Assembly: GCF_900105195.1 (NCBI RefSeq)
Contig: NZ_FNRX01000002.1
Span: 4,464,001 to 4,528,000 of the forward strand
Length of the DNA stretch: 64,000 nucleotides
Source of the DNA: Rhodococcus pyridinivorans
Lineage (GTDB): Bacteria; Actinomycetota; Actinomycetes; Mycobacteriales; Mycobacteriaceae
Direction of reading: 5' to 3'
Positions 50,301 to 58,232 of this stretch are shown piece after piece. The notes below the pieces were generated by a model that was not told the origin of the DNA, did no database searches, and was given only the letters and a program-made list of their open reading frames with translations. Both the position numbers and the translations under genes were made by a program. Every line of letters starts with the position of its first letter. The stretch's first letter is position 1.

Positions 50301-52082
50301 CACGTCGAGGGTGGTGCGGTCGAGGCTTGCGAGCAGATCGAACTGCGGACCGGTCCTGGGCAGTTCGAAACGGAAGAAATACCGTGCGGCGGCGCGCTTC
50401 CCGTCGAAGAAGTCGCCCTCGCGGTCGCCCACCGCGAGAAGCTGCTCGAGCCACATCCACGCCACCACCACGTGCCCGACGGATTCGAGGTAGACCGACG
50501 AGTTGGCCAGGGCCACAGCGGGATCGCCGGTGGACCACAGCGTCGCGGTCGTCTCCGCGACGCGCGCCACGGCCGCGCCCAACTGCTGGGCGTAGGCGGC
50601 GGCGTCGCCCCCGGCCTGCGTCGCCCGCGCGATCGTCTCGCCCACCGCTTCGCCGAGCAGCGCGAGAGCGGCACCGCCCTGCATGATCACCTTGCGGCCG
50701 AGTAGGTCGAGGCCCTGGATGCCGTGCGTGCCTTCGTGAATGGGGTTGAGTCGGTTGTCGCGGTAGAACTGCTCGACGTCGAACTCGCGGGTGTAGCCGT
50801 AGCCGCCGAGCACCTGGATCGCGAGGCTGTTGGCTTCGAGGCACCACTGCGACGGCCAGGACTTCGCGATGGGCGTGAGCAGGTCCAGCAGCAGACCGGC
50901 GCGGGTGCGCTCGTCGTCGCTCTCGGCGGTGCGCTGCACGTCGACGAGCTTCGAGCAGTACAACCCCAGCGCGAGAGCGCCTTCGACATAGGACTTCTGC
51001 GCCAACAACATTCGTCGCACATCGGCGTGTTCGACGAGCGGCACCTGCGGCGAGGCCGGATCCTTGGCGCCGAGCGGCCGGCCCTGCGTGCGGGTACGGG
51101 CGTAGTCGAGCGACTGCAGGTACCCGGCGTAGCCGAGGGAGGTGGCGAGGAAGCCGACGCCGATCCGGGCCTCGTTCATCATGTGGAACATGTACGACAG
51201 GCCCTTGTGCGGCTCACCGAGCAGGTAGCCGACCGCACCGGCCTCGCCGCCGGGGGTGTGGACACCCTCGCCGAAGTTGAGCAGAGTGTTGGTGGTGCCG
51301 CGGTTGCCCATCTTGTGGTTGAGGCCGACGAGCGCGACGTCGTTGCGTTCGCCGAGCGTGCCGTCGGCCTCAACGAGGAATTTCGGGACGATGAACAGCG
51401 AGATGCCCTTCACCCCGTCCGGCCCGCCGGGGATCTTGGCGAGGACGAGGTGGACGATGTTCTCGGTGAGTTCGTGGTCGCCGCCGGAGATCCACATCTT
51501 GGTGCCGGTCAGCCGGTAGGTGCCGTCGGCGGCGGGCACGGCCCTGGTGGTGATGTCGGCGAGCGACGAACCGGCCTGCGGTTCGGACAGGCACATGGTG
51601 CCGAAGAAGCGGCCCTCGAGCATCGGCGGCACGAATGTCTCGATCTGCTCGTCGCTGCCGTGGGTGACCAGCAGGTTCGCGTTGGCTGCGGTGAGGAAGG
51701 GATACGCCGAGGTGCCGGCGTTCGCGGCCTGGAACCACGCCATCGAGGCACGTTGCACGGCGACCGGCAGTTGCATGCCGCCGTGCTCCTCGTCGAACCC
51801 GCCGGCGAGTAGTCCCGCCTTGCAGAACAGGTCGAGCGCGTCCTTGACCTCGGGGATGATCTCGACGCGACCGTCCTCGCCGATGCGAGGCTCCTGAGCG
51901 TCGCCCTTCTTGTTGTGGGTAGCGAAGTGCTTGGTGGCGATGTCGGCGCTCAGGTCGAGTACGGCGTCGAAGGTCTCCCGTGAATGCTCGGCGAAGCGGT
52001 CGCGAGCGGTGAGGGACTCGATGTCGAGCCAGTCGTACAGGAGGAAGTCCAGGTCGCGGCGGGACAGGACTGGAGAAGGCAT
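50283..52082 (-). CDS. Acyl-CoA dehydrogenase (FadE, long form)
   Basis: 599 residues from ATG 52082. It contains the acyl-CoA dehydrogenase N-terminal helical domain, the FAD/substrate motif CLSEPQAGSSLADITTRAVP and the second motif KMWISGGDHELTEN. The central domain has HKMGNRGTTNTLLNFGEG, and the C-terminal helical bundle has QVLGGYGYTREFDVEQFYRD NRLNPIHEGTHGIQ. The extra ~130 C-terminal residues are the extension found in the 600-residue FadE5-like class, active on a wide range of acyl-CoAs. It performs the first beta-oxidation step. A TetR gene lies divergently, with repeats between that suggest control. Confidence 0.93.
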   Translation of the reverse strand: MPSPVLSRRDLDFLLYDWLDIESLTARDRFAEHSRETFDAVLDLSADIATKHFATHNKKGDAQEPRIGEDGRVEIIPEVKDALDLFCKAGLLAGGFDEEHGGMQLPVAVQRASMAWFQAANAGTSAYPFLTAANANLLVTHGSDEQIETFVPPMLEGRFFGTMCLSEPQAGSSLADITTRAVPAADGTYRLTGTKMWISGGDHELTENIVHLVLAKIPGGPDGVKGISLFIVPKFLVEADGTLGERNDVALVGLNHKMGNRGTTNTLLNFGEGVHTPGGEAGAVGYLLGEPHKGLSYMFHMMNEARIGVGFLATSLGYAGYLQSLDYARTRTQGRPLGAKDPASPQVPLVEHADVRRMLLAQKSYVEGALALGLYCSKLVDVQRTAESDDERTRAGLLLDLLTPIAKSWPSQWCLEANSLAIQVLGGYGYTREFDVEQFYRDNRLNPIHEGTHGIQGLDLLGRKVIMQGGAALALLGEAVGETIARATQAGGDAAAYAQQLGAAVARVAETTATLWSTGDPAVALANSSVYLESVGHVVVAWMWLEQLLAVGDREGDFFDGKRAAARYFFRFELPRTGPQFDLLASLDRTTLDVSPSVL

Positions 52083-52117
52083 CGAGGATCCTTTCGGGCG
52101 ACTCGGATATCGGCCGT

Positions 52118-52157
52118 AGCAGGAACGAACTCAGCAGGAACGAACTAAGCGCTCACT
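52118..52157. promoter_or_regulatory. Direct repeats and TetR-like palindrome between FadE and TetR genes
   Basis: AGCAGGAACGAACT occurs twice (52118-52131 and 52133-52146). The second copy runs into ACTAAGC-GCTCACT (52144-52157), a 14-bp palindrome matched at 5 of 7 positions per arm. The GCTCACT half-site resembles TetR operators of actinobacterial fatty-acid genes. It is 36-75 bases upstream of the FadE start, so it can overlap that promoter. Confidence 0.45.
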
Positions 52158-52221
52158 CAGTAGACCAACGACGGTGCATGATGTCAACGACGCCTTCTCC
52201 GCGACCCGCAGGACGGACCCC

Positions 52222-52854
52222 GTGACCGACACACCCGAGCAGACCCCCGACGCCTCTCTTGTCGCAGCGCTCCCGAGCGGTGGATCCGAGGTCGCGCGCC
52301 GGCTGGTCGCCTCCGCGGTGGAGTCCTTCGCACGCCGCGGCTACCACGCGACCACCACCCGAGACATCTCCGTCGGCGCAGGATTGAGCCCCGCAGCGCT
52401 CTATGTGCACTTCCCGTCCAAGGAGGCCGTGCTCTTCGAGGCCGGCCGCAACGGGCACCTCCACGTCCTCGAGGAGGTCGAGAGCGCCGCCACGAGTTCC
52501 ACCGACCCGATCGAGCGGATCCGCGCCATCGTCGACCGTTTCGTGCGGATCCACGCCGTGCACCACACCACCTGCCGGGTCGCGCAGTACGAACTGCATG
52601 CGCTGTCGGAGGAGCACTACCGCGAGATCGCGGAGATCCGCAGGCGCACCGACGCGGTGGTCCGTGAGGTCATCTCCTCGGGGGTCGACATCGGCGCGTT
52701 CCGGGTCGGCGACGTGCCCACCGCAGCACTGGCGATCCTGTCGCTGGGGATCGACGTCGCCCGCTGGTACCGGCCCGGCCGCGTGGACGTCGACGATCTG
52801 GCCCGCAACTACGTCGGCCTCGCATTGTCGATGCTCGGGGCGCCCCGTAACTGA
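52222..52854 (+). CDS. TetR/AcrR-family transcriptional regulator
   Basis: 210 residues from GTG 52222 (TDTPEQTPDASL). An upstream GTG at 52174 is open but lacks a ribosome-binding site and lies 17 bases from the candidate operator. The N-terminal HTH is clear: EVARRLVASAVESFARRGYH and TTRDISVGAGLSPAALYVHF, followed by the ligand domain with HTTCRVAQYELHALSEEHYR. Such regulators respond to acyl-CoAs or small hydrophobic compounds. Divergent placement next to a FadE gene and repeats in the intergenic region suggest it represses FadE and itself. A strong terminator follows. Confidence 0.9.
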   Translation: MTDTPEQTPDASLVAALPSGGSEVARRLVASAVESFARRGYHATTTRDISVGAGLSPAALYVHFPSKEAVLFEAGRNGHLHVLEEVESAATSSTDPIERIRAIVDRFVRIHAVHHTTCRVAQYELHALSEEHYREIAEIRRRTDAVVREVISSGVDIGAFRVGDVPTAALAILSLGIDVARWYRPGRVDVDDLARNYVGLALSMLGAPRN

Positions 52855-52862
52855 ACGAAGAC

Positions 52863-52904
52863 GAGGCCCGCAACCCCGGTGGTCTCACCGGTGTTGCGGG
52901 CCTC
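52863..52904. terminator. Bidirectional hairpin terminator
   Basis: A 19-bp stem (52863-52881 with 52886-52904) pairs at 18 of 19 positions around the loop GTCT. It lies between the convergent TetR and FKBP genes, 8 and 20 bases from their ends. Confidence 0.85.
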
Positions 52905-52924
52905 GGATGTCGTTGCAGGTCCGG

Positions 52925-53647
52925 CTATCCGACGCCGAGCAGATCGATTACGAAGACCAGCGTCTTGCCTCCGAGCGGATGCCCGGAACCGGCCGGTCCG
53001 TACGCGAGCTGCGGGGGCACCGTGAGCTTGCGGCGTCCACCGACGCGCATGCCCGGAATGCCTTCCTGCCAGCCCGGGATCAGTCGTCCGAGCGGGAAGC
53101 GGACGGAGTCGCCGCGAGCGAACGACGAGTCGAACACATCGTTGGTGTCGTACTCCACGCCGTGGTAGTGCACGTCGACCACGCCGCCGGGCTGCGCTTC
53201 GTCGCCGTCACCGATGGTGATGTCCTCGATGACGAGATCGGCGGGCGCCGGGCCGGTCGCCGGCTCGACCGTCGGAACCTCCGGCGGCACCTGCACGGCG
53301 AGCAGGTCGATGATGAACACGAGCGTCTTGCCCGACAGGCGGTGGCCCGACCCGGCGGGACCGTAGGCGAGCTCCGGCGGGATGGTCAGCTGGCGACGGC
53401 CGCCGACCTTCATACCCGGGATGCCCTCCTGCCAGCCGGCGATCAGACCGGACAGCGGGAAGGTGATGGACTCACCACGGCTCCACGACGAGTCGAACTC
53501 TTCACCGGTATCGAACTCGACCCCGACGTAGTGGACTTCGACCTTCGATCCGGGCTCCGCTTCGGCACCTTCGCCGACCACCAGGTCCTTGATGACCAAC
53601 TGGGTGGGGGCGGGACCCTCCTGGAACTCGATTTCAGGCTTTGTCAT
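52925..53647 (-). CDS. Tandem two-domain FKBP-type peptidyl-prolyl isomerase
   Basis: 240 residues with two consecutive FKBP domains (about 10-118 and 130-239). Each has the family core: VHYVGVEFDTGEEFDSS and VHYHGVEYDTNDVFDSS, GLIAGWQEGIPGMKVGGRR and RLIPGWQEGIPGMRVGGRR, LAYGPAGSGH in both, and TLVFIIDLL/TLVFVIDLL. By eye the halves are about two thirds identical. No signal peptide, so it is cytoplasmic. The gene follows gltA by 50 bases on the same strand. Mycobacterial and corynebacterial homologues near citrate synthase are single-domain proteins of about 120 residues, so this is an internal duplication. Confidence 0.93.
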   Translation of the reverse strand: MTKPEIEFQEGPAPTQLVIKDLVVGEGAEAEPGSKVEVHYVGVEFDTGEEFDSSWSRGESITFPLSGLIAGWQEGIPGMKVGGRRQLTIPPELAYGPAGSGHRLSGKTLVFIIDLLAVQVPPEVPTVEPATGPAPADLVIEDITIGDGDEAQPGGVVDVHYHGVEYDTNDVFDSSFARGDSVRFPLGRLIPGWQEGIPGMRVGGRRKLTVPPQLAYGPAGSGHPLGGKTLVFVIDLLGVG

Positions 53648-53697
53648 GCGTGTCTCCTCGTCGGGATTCGGTCGATCTTTCCGGTCGCTCCGAGGGT

Positions 53698-54996
53698 TCA
53701 GCGCTCCTCGAGGGACGTGTACGGGCGCTCGGTGTAACCGGTGTAGATCTGACGCGGACGGCCGATCTTCAGGGTCGGGTCCGAGTGCATCTCACGCCAG
53801 TGCGCGATCCAGCCGGGCAGGCGACCCAGGGCGAACAGCACGGTGAACATGCGGTCCGGGAAGCCCATCGCACGGTAGATCAGGCCCGTGTAGAAGTCGA
53901 CGTTCGGGTACAGCTTGCGCTCGATGAAGTAGTCGTCCGTGAGGGCGGCCTCTTCGAGCTTCATGGCGATCTCGAGCAGTTCGTCGCCCGCACCGAGCTT
54001 CTTGAGGATGCGGTCGGCGGTCTTCTTGACGATCGCGGCCCGCGGGTCGTAGTTGCGGTAGACGCGGTGCCCGAAGCCCATGAGCTTCACGCCGTCTTCC
54101 TTGTTCTTGACCTTGCGGACGAAGTCCTTGACGTCGCCGTCGGACTTGTGGATGCCGTCGAGCATCTCGAGCACGGCCTGGTTGGCGCCGCCGTGCAGCG
54201 GGCCCCACAGTGCGTTGATGCCGCCCGAGATGGACGTGAAGAGATTGGCGTCCGAGGAACCGACGAGGCGCACCGTCGACGTCGAGCAGTTCTGCTCGTG
54301 ATCGGCGTGCAGGATGAGCAGCATGTCGAGCGCCTGAGCGATCTCGGGATCGATCTCGTAGGGCTCGGCCGGGAAGCCGAAGGTCATGCGCAGGAAGTTC
54401 TCGACCAGCGACAGCGAGTTGTCGGGGTAGAGGAAGGGCTGACCGACCGACTTCTTGTAGGCGTAGGCCGCGATGGTCGGCAGCTTGGCGAGCAGACGGA
54501 TCGTCGACAGCTCGACCTGCTCGGAGTCGTCCGGATCGAGGGAGTCGGGGTAGTACGCCGACAGGGCGTTGACCGCGCTCGACACGACGGGCATCGGGTG
54601 CGCGTTGCGCGGGAAGCCGTCGAAGAACCGCTTGAGATCCTCGTGCAGGAGGGTGTGGCGGCGGATCTTGTCGGTGAAGACCTCGAGCTGCTCCGCAGTC
54701 GGCAGCTCACCGTAGATCAGTAGGTAGCTGACCTCGATGAACGTCGACTTCTCGGCGAGCTGCTCGATCGGGTATCCGCGGTACCGCAGAATGCCCTTCT
54801 CGCCGTCGATGTACGTGATCGCCGACTTCGTGGAGGCGGTGTTGACGAAACCCGGGTCGAGGGTGGTGTACCCGGTCGCCGCGAGGAGCTTGCCCAGCTC
54901 GATACCGTCATTGCCTTCCGTCGCCTTGGCGATCGACATCGTGTGTTCGCCACCGGGGTAGCTGAGGGTGGGGTTGGTGTCATTCTCAGCGGGCAC
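53698..54996 (-). CDS. gltA: Citrate synthase
   Basis: 432 residues from GTG 54996. Type II (hexameric-class) citrate synthase landmarks are GILRYRGYPIEQLAEKSTF, HADHEQNCSTSTVRLVGSS, the active-site His in GPLHGGANQAVLEML, the signature GFGHRVYRNYDPRA, and the Asp/Arg end (NVDFYTGLIYRAMGFP). It condenses oxaloacetate and acetyl-CoA in the TCA cycle. It matches M. tuberculosis gltA2 in type and position. The FKBP gene follows after 50 bases. A second, shorter citrate synthase gene is at 60351. Confidence 0.96.
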   Translation of the reverse strand: MPAENDTNPTLSYPGGEHTMSIAKATEGNDGIELGKLLAATGYTTLDPGFVNTASTKSAITYIDGEKGILRYRGYPIEQLAEKSTFIEVSYLLIYGELPTAEQLEVFTDKIRRHTLLHEDLKRFFDGFPRNAHPMPVVSSAVNALSAYYPDSLDPDDSEQVELSTIRLLAKLPTIAAYAYKKSVGQPFLYPDNSLSLVENFLRMTFGFPAEPYEIDPEIAQALDMLLILHADHEQNCSTSTVRLVGSSDANLFTSISGGINALWGPLHGGANQAVLEMLDGIHKSDGDVKDFVRKVKNKEDGVKLMGFGHRVYRNYDPRAAIVKKTADRILKKLGAGDELLEIAMKLEEAALTDDYFIERKLYPNVDFYTGLIYRAMGFPDRMFTVLFALGRLPGWIAHWREMHSDPTLKIGRPRQIYTGYTERPYTSLEER

Positions 54997-55267
54997 GAAG
55001 GATCCCTCTCAAGCTCAGACCTACGAGAAACTTCCGGACATTCACGTAGAACCTAGCCGTAGCGCGGGGTATGCGCTGCGGCAGGGTCCGCCGAAAGTCC
55101 CCGATCGGTATGTCGTCCATGTGGGTTCCGAACGCTCGCCCGCACCCTCCGCGACTGCGCCGCAAGGCCGGCACACGCCGATAACCTGCGGCAATACTAC
55201 CCGGGTCTCACCAAGGTCGTTACGCGGGGATCTGCGCGTATCCGGCGCCCCACGCCGGACACTGTAC

Positions 55268-56245
55268 TCACGGCACAGCGAAGAGTGCGTCGACCAGCAC
55301 GGCGGTGGTCTCCGCGACGGGCGCGCCCTCGAGGGGTGCGTCGGGGTCGCCGGTGGTCGAGTCCGACAGGATCGCCAGCAGCAGCGGTTGCCCGTCCGGC
55401 GACCACACCACCCCGGCGTCGTTCACCGTCCCGTGATTGCCCCCGCCCGTCTTGTCCGCCGACGTCCATCCCGGCGGCAATCCCCCGCGGATCCGGGTGT
55501 CCGAGGTGGTGGTGGCGCGCATCCAGCCGAGCAGTGTCCGCTGTTGCGGCGCGGGCAACCCCGCGCCGAGGAGCACCTCCCGGAAGCCGCGAGCGAGTCC
55601 GGCAGCGGTGGTGGTGTCGCGCTCGTCGCCCCGTGCCGCCTCGTTGAGTTCGGGTTCCCAGCGGTCGAGCCGGGTGGTCTCGTCCCCGACGGAACGGGCG
55701 AAGGCGGTGACGGCCCCGGGTCCGCCGATCCGTTGGAGCATCAGGTTTCCGGCAGTGTTGTCGCTGCGGGTGAGCGCGGCCTCGCACAGCCGGTCGATCG
55801 GCAGTACGCGCCCCTGATGTTCCGAGGTCACCGGCGAATTGACGACGATGTCCTCCGGGTCGATCGGGAGGGTCTCGTCGAGACGGAGGGATCCTTCCGC
55901 CTCGAGTCGCAGGATCGCGGCGGCGGCGTAAACCTTGAACGGAGAACAGATCGCGAACCGTTCGTCGGCCCGATAGGTGTGGACGCGCCCGGTCACCGGC
56001 GACTGCGCGACCACACCGAGCCGCACGGCGTAGCGGTCCTCGATCTCCCGGAGACGCTCGTCGACACCGGCGGCGAGCAGATGTGTGCCGGGTACCGAAT
56101 CGGCCGTCGTCGACGGCCCCCTGGCGACCGGACCGTCCGGCGACCCGCAGGCCGCCGCCGCGGCGACGGAGGACAGGGCGAGGGCGGAGTGGAGAAAACC
56201 CCTGCGCGACAATCCTTTCCGGTGCAGTGAATCGGTGGAAGTCAT
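55268..56245 (-). CDS. Class A beta-lactamase, Tat-exported lipoprotein
   Basis: 325 residues from ATG 56245. The N-terminus has a twin-arginine motif (SRRGF) followed by a hydrophobic stretch and a lipobox ending at Cys33 (AAACGS), predicting Tat export and lipid anchoring. Catalytic motifs are all present: Ser101-x-x-Lys104 (CSPFKVY), S161DN163, Glu197 in WEPELN (the Glu166 equivalent), and K265TG. It should hydrolyse penicillins and possibly cephalosporins outside the membrane. It is divergent from a LysR gene (167 bases between starts), the arrangement of ampR-regulated beta-lactamases. An upstream in-frame start (56302) would lengthen the leader without improving the signal. Confidence 0.93.
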   Translation of the reverse strand: MTSTDSLHRKGLSRRGFLHSALALSSVAAAAACGSPDGPVARGPSTTADSVPGTHLLAAGVDERLREIEDRYAVRLGVVAQSPVTGRVHTYRADERFAICSPFKVYAAAAILRLEAEGSLRLDETLPIDPEDIVVNSPVTSEHQGRVLPIDRLCEAALTRSDNTAGNLMLQRIGGPGAVTAFARSVGDETTRLDRWEPELNEAARGDERDTTTAAGLARGFREVLLGAGLPAPQQRTLLGWMRATTTSDTRIRGGLPPGWTSADKTGGGNHGTVNDAGVVWSPDGQPLLLAILSDSTTGDPDAPLEGAPVAETTAVLVDALFAVP

Positions 56246-56412
56246 GCCGACAGGACACCACCGACGGGAGTCGCCCCGCCAATACCCACCCGCCGTCCGC
56301 ACGAGTCGGAAGAACTATCGCCGCTGTTGGAGGCGGGGACGACGGACGGGATCCGGCCGCGCGACACGCCGGGTCGGTGAATCGTCCGCCCGTGCTGATT
56401 GAATCCCCTGCC

Positions 56413-57288
56413 ATGGACCTGATCCGCCACCTCCGGTTCTTCGTCACCGTCGCGGAGGAAGGACACTTCGGCCGGGCCGCGGCGGTGCTCGACATGACGC
56501 AACCTCCTCTGTCACAAGGACTTCGGAAACTCGAGCAGCATCTCGGTTCCGAACTCGTGCATCGCACCAGGCAGGGAGCGGTCCTCACGCCCGCCGGAGC
56601 GGAACTGCTCCCCCGCGCTCGTCTCCTCGTCGACGACGCCGATCGTTTCCTCGCCGAGGCCGGGCGCGTCGCCCGCGCCCGGGGTCTTCTGCACTGGGGT
56701 GCCACCCGCGTACTACCCGATCGCCTGGTCACCCTGTGCGTCACCGTTCTGAGCAGACGCGGTGAGGCGACGGTGGCGACGCGTTCCGCGAGCACGGTCG
56801 AACTCGTCGACGCCGTCCGCTCGGGCATGTGCGATCTCGCCGTCGTCGAGCATCCGACTCTGACCGAAGGACTCGAGGCCGGCCCGGTGGTCAAACTCCG
56901 GCGATGGCTGGTCGTGCCGGCCGACCACCGCAGCGCCCGCTCCGACCGGCCCCGTCTGCCGATGCTCTCCGACCTGACGTTCGCCGCGCCGCCGCGGACG
57001 GGGAACCCGGCGGCCTTCGACGCGGCGCAGGATCTGCTGCGCGAACGCGGACTCGATGTCGAGACCACCCCGGCGGCGGACGACCGCGCGGTGCTCGCCG
57101 CCGTGGCCGCCGGTACCCACTTCGGGATGTCGACCTCACCGCCCGGCTCGGTGCCCGGCGTGGCCTGGCTGGACTGGGCTCCGTCCGCGCTGGCCCTGCG
57201 GGTGCGCATCGTGCGACGTGCCGACGCCGACGTCGGTGCGCACGTCGACGCCCTCGACCGCGTGCTGTTCAAGGAACGCGTCCGGTGA
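56413..57288 (+). CDS. LysR-family transcriptional regulator
   Basis: 291 residues from ATG 56413 (MDLIRHLRFF). The winged HTH is canonical: FFVTVAEEGHFGRAAAVLDM TQPPLSQGLRKLEQHLGSEL with RTRQGAVLTPAGAELLPRAR. The effector domain continues to the end (TFAAPPRTGNPAAFDAAQDL, GTHFGMSTSPPG). It is divergent from a class A beta-lactamase gene and overlaps by 4 bases the start of another beta-lactamase-fold gene. Control of both flanking genes is likely. I found no clear T-N11-A operator by eye in the 167-base gap. Confidence 0.93.
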   Translation: MDLIRHLRFFVTVAEEGHFGRAAAVLDMTQPPLSQGLRKLEQHLGSELVHRTRQGAVLTPAGAELLPRARLLVDDADRFLAEAGRVARARGLLHWGATRVLPDRLVTLCVTVLSRRGEATVATRSASTVELVDAVRSGMCDLAVVEHPTLTEGLEAGPVVKLRRWLVVPADHRSARSDRPRLPMLSDLTFAAPPRTGNPAAFDAAQDLLRERGLDVETTPAADDRAVLAAVAAGTHFGMSTSPPGSVPGVAWLDWAPSALALRVRIVRRADADVGAHVDALDRVLFKERVR

Positions 57289-58232
57289 AAGGCGGGGAAC
57301 GGCGAGACACGGCGGTCGACCGGATCCGCGCGGTGTTCGCGGATGCCGGGTGCACGGGATGGCTGCACGCCCGCCGGTGTTCGGATCCACGTGCGGCGAC
57401 GCTGTCGGTGCGCGGGGACGAACGCGTGGTCCTCGCGTCGGTGTACAAGCTTCCGCTGTTCCTCGCGTTCTGCGCGGAGGTGGACGCCGGCCGACTCGAC
57501 GCATCCGGGCAGCTGCGGATCGTGCCGTCGGACTGCACCCCCGGCCCGACCGGGATCGCGAGCTTCCGGGATCCGGTGACGATGAGCCGACGCGACGTGG
57601 CCGCATCGATGATGACGGTGTCCGACAACGCGGCGGCCGATGTGCTGCTCGGCGAGATCGGCACGACCACCGTCGAGGAACTCCTCGCGCGCCTCGGACT
57701 CACGCGGACCCGGATCATCGGTGGCACGGCGGACGTCTATCAGCGCCTCGTCGAGGAGACGGACACCCGCACCACCGTCGAGGCGTTCCGGGCGCTCACC
57801 GACATCGACGCGGCCTGGACGGTCTCGGCGTACGACCCGGCCTACACGAGCGCGACCATCCCGGAGGAGATGACCCGGCTGCTCGAGACCGTGTGGTCGG
57901 GCTCGGTGCTCTCGCCCGAGAGCACCGCCTTCGCGCAGCAGGTGATGCGCGCCCAGGTCTGGCCGCACCGCATCGCGTCGGGCTTCCCGCATCGCGGGGT
58001 CGCGATCGCCGGCAAGACCGGCACGATCGGCATCATCCGCAACGAGGTGGCGGTCGTCGAGTTCCCCGGCGAGTATCCGATCGCCGTCGCGGTGTTCACC
58101 CGCGCCGCCCGCGCGGATCCCGTACTGCCGGTCGTCGATGCAGCGATCGGTGAGGCCGCGCGCATCGCCGTCACGGAGTTGCGTGCTCCCTTGCCGTGCG
58201 ACTCCGCAGGCGCGTCATCCGAGAGTGCGTGA
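57285..58232 (+). CDS. Class A beta-lactamase-fold serine hydrolase
   Basis: 315 residues from GTG 57285, overlapping the LysR stop by 4 bases. Ser52-x-x-Lys55 (ASVYKLP), S113DN115 and K244TG (AGKTGTIG) match the serine beta-lactamase/PBP fold. I see no Glu-x-x-Leu-Asn motif, the general base that class A enzymes need for deacylation. No signal peptide is evident, so the protein may be cytoplasmic and act as an esterase, a DD-peptidase-like enzyme or a sensor of beta-lactams. It overlaps the convergent MFS gene by 18 bases. Confidence 0.85.
   Translation: MKGGERRDTAVDRIRAVFADAGCTGWLHARRCSDPRAATLSVRGDERVVLASVYKLPLFLAFCAEVDAGRLDASGQLRIVPSDCTPGPTGIASFRDPVTMSRRDVAASMMTVSDNAAADVLLGEIGTTTVEELLARLGLTRTRIIGGTADVYQRLVEETDTRTTVEAFRALTDIDAAWTVSAYDPAYTSATIPEEMTRLLETVWSGSVLSPESTAFAQQVMRAQVWPHRIASGFPHRGVAIAGKTGTIGIIRNEVAVVEFPGEYPIAVAVFTRAARADPVLPVVDAAIGEAARIAVTELRAPLPCDSAGASSESA

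Noticed and set aside
55197..57992. A 931-residue open frame opposite the LysR and serine-hydrolase genes
   Set aside because: It is antisense to genes with intact catalytic and HTH motifs, and has no domain of its own.
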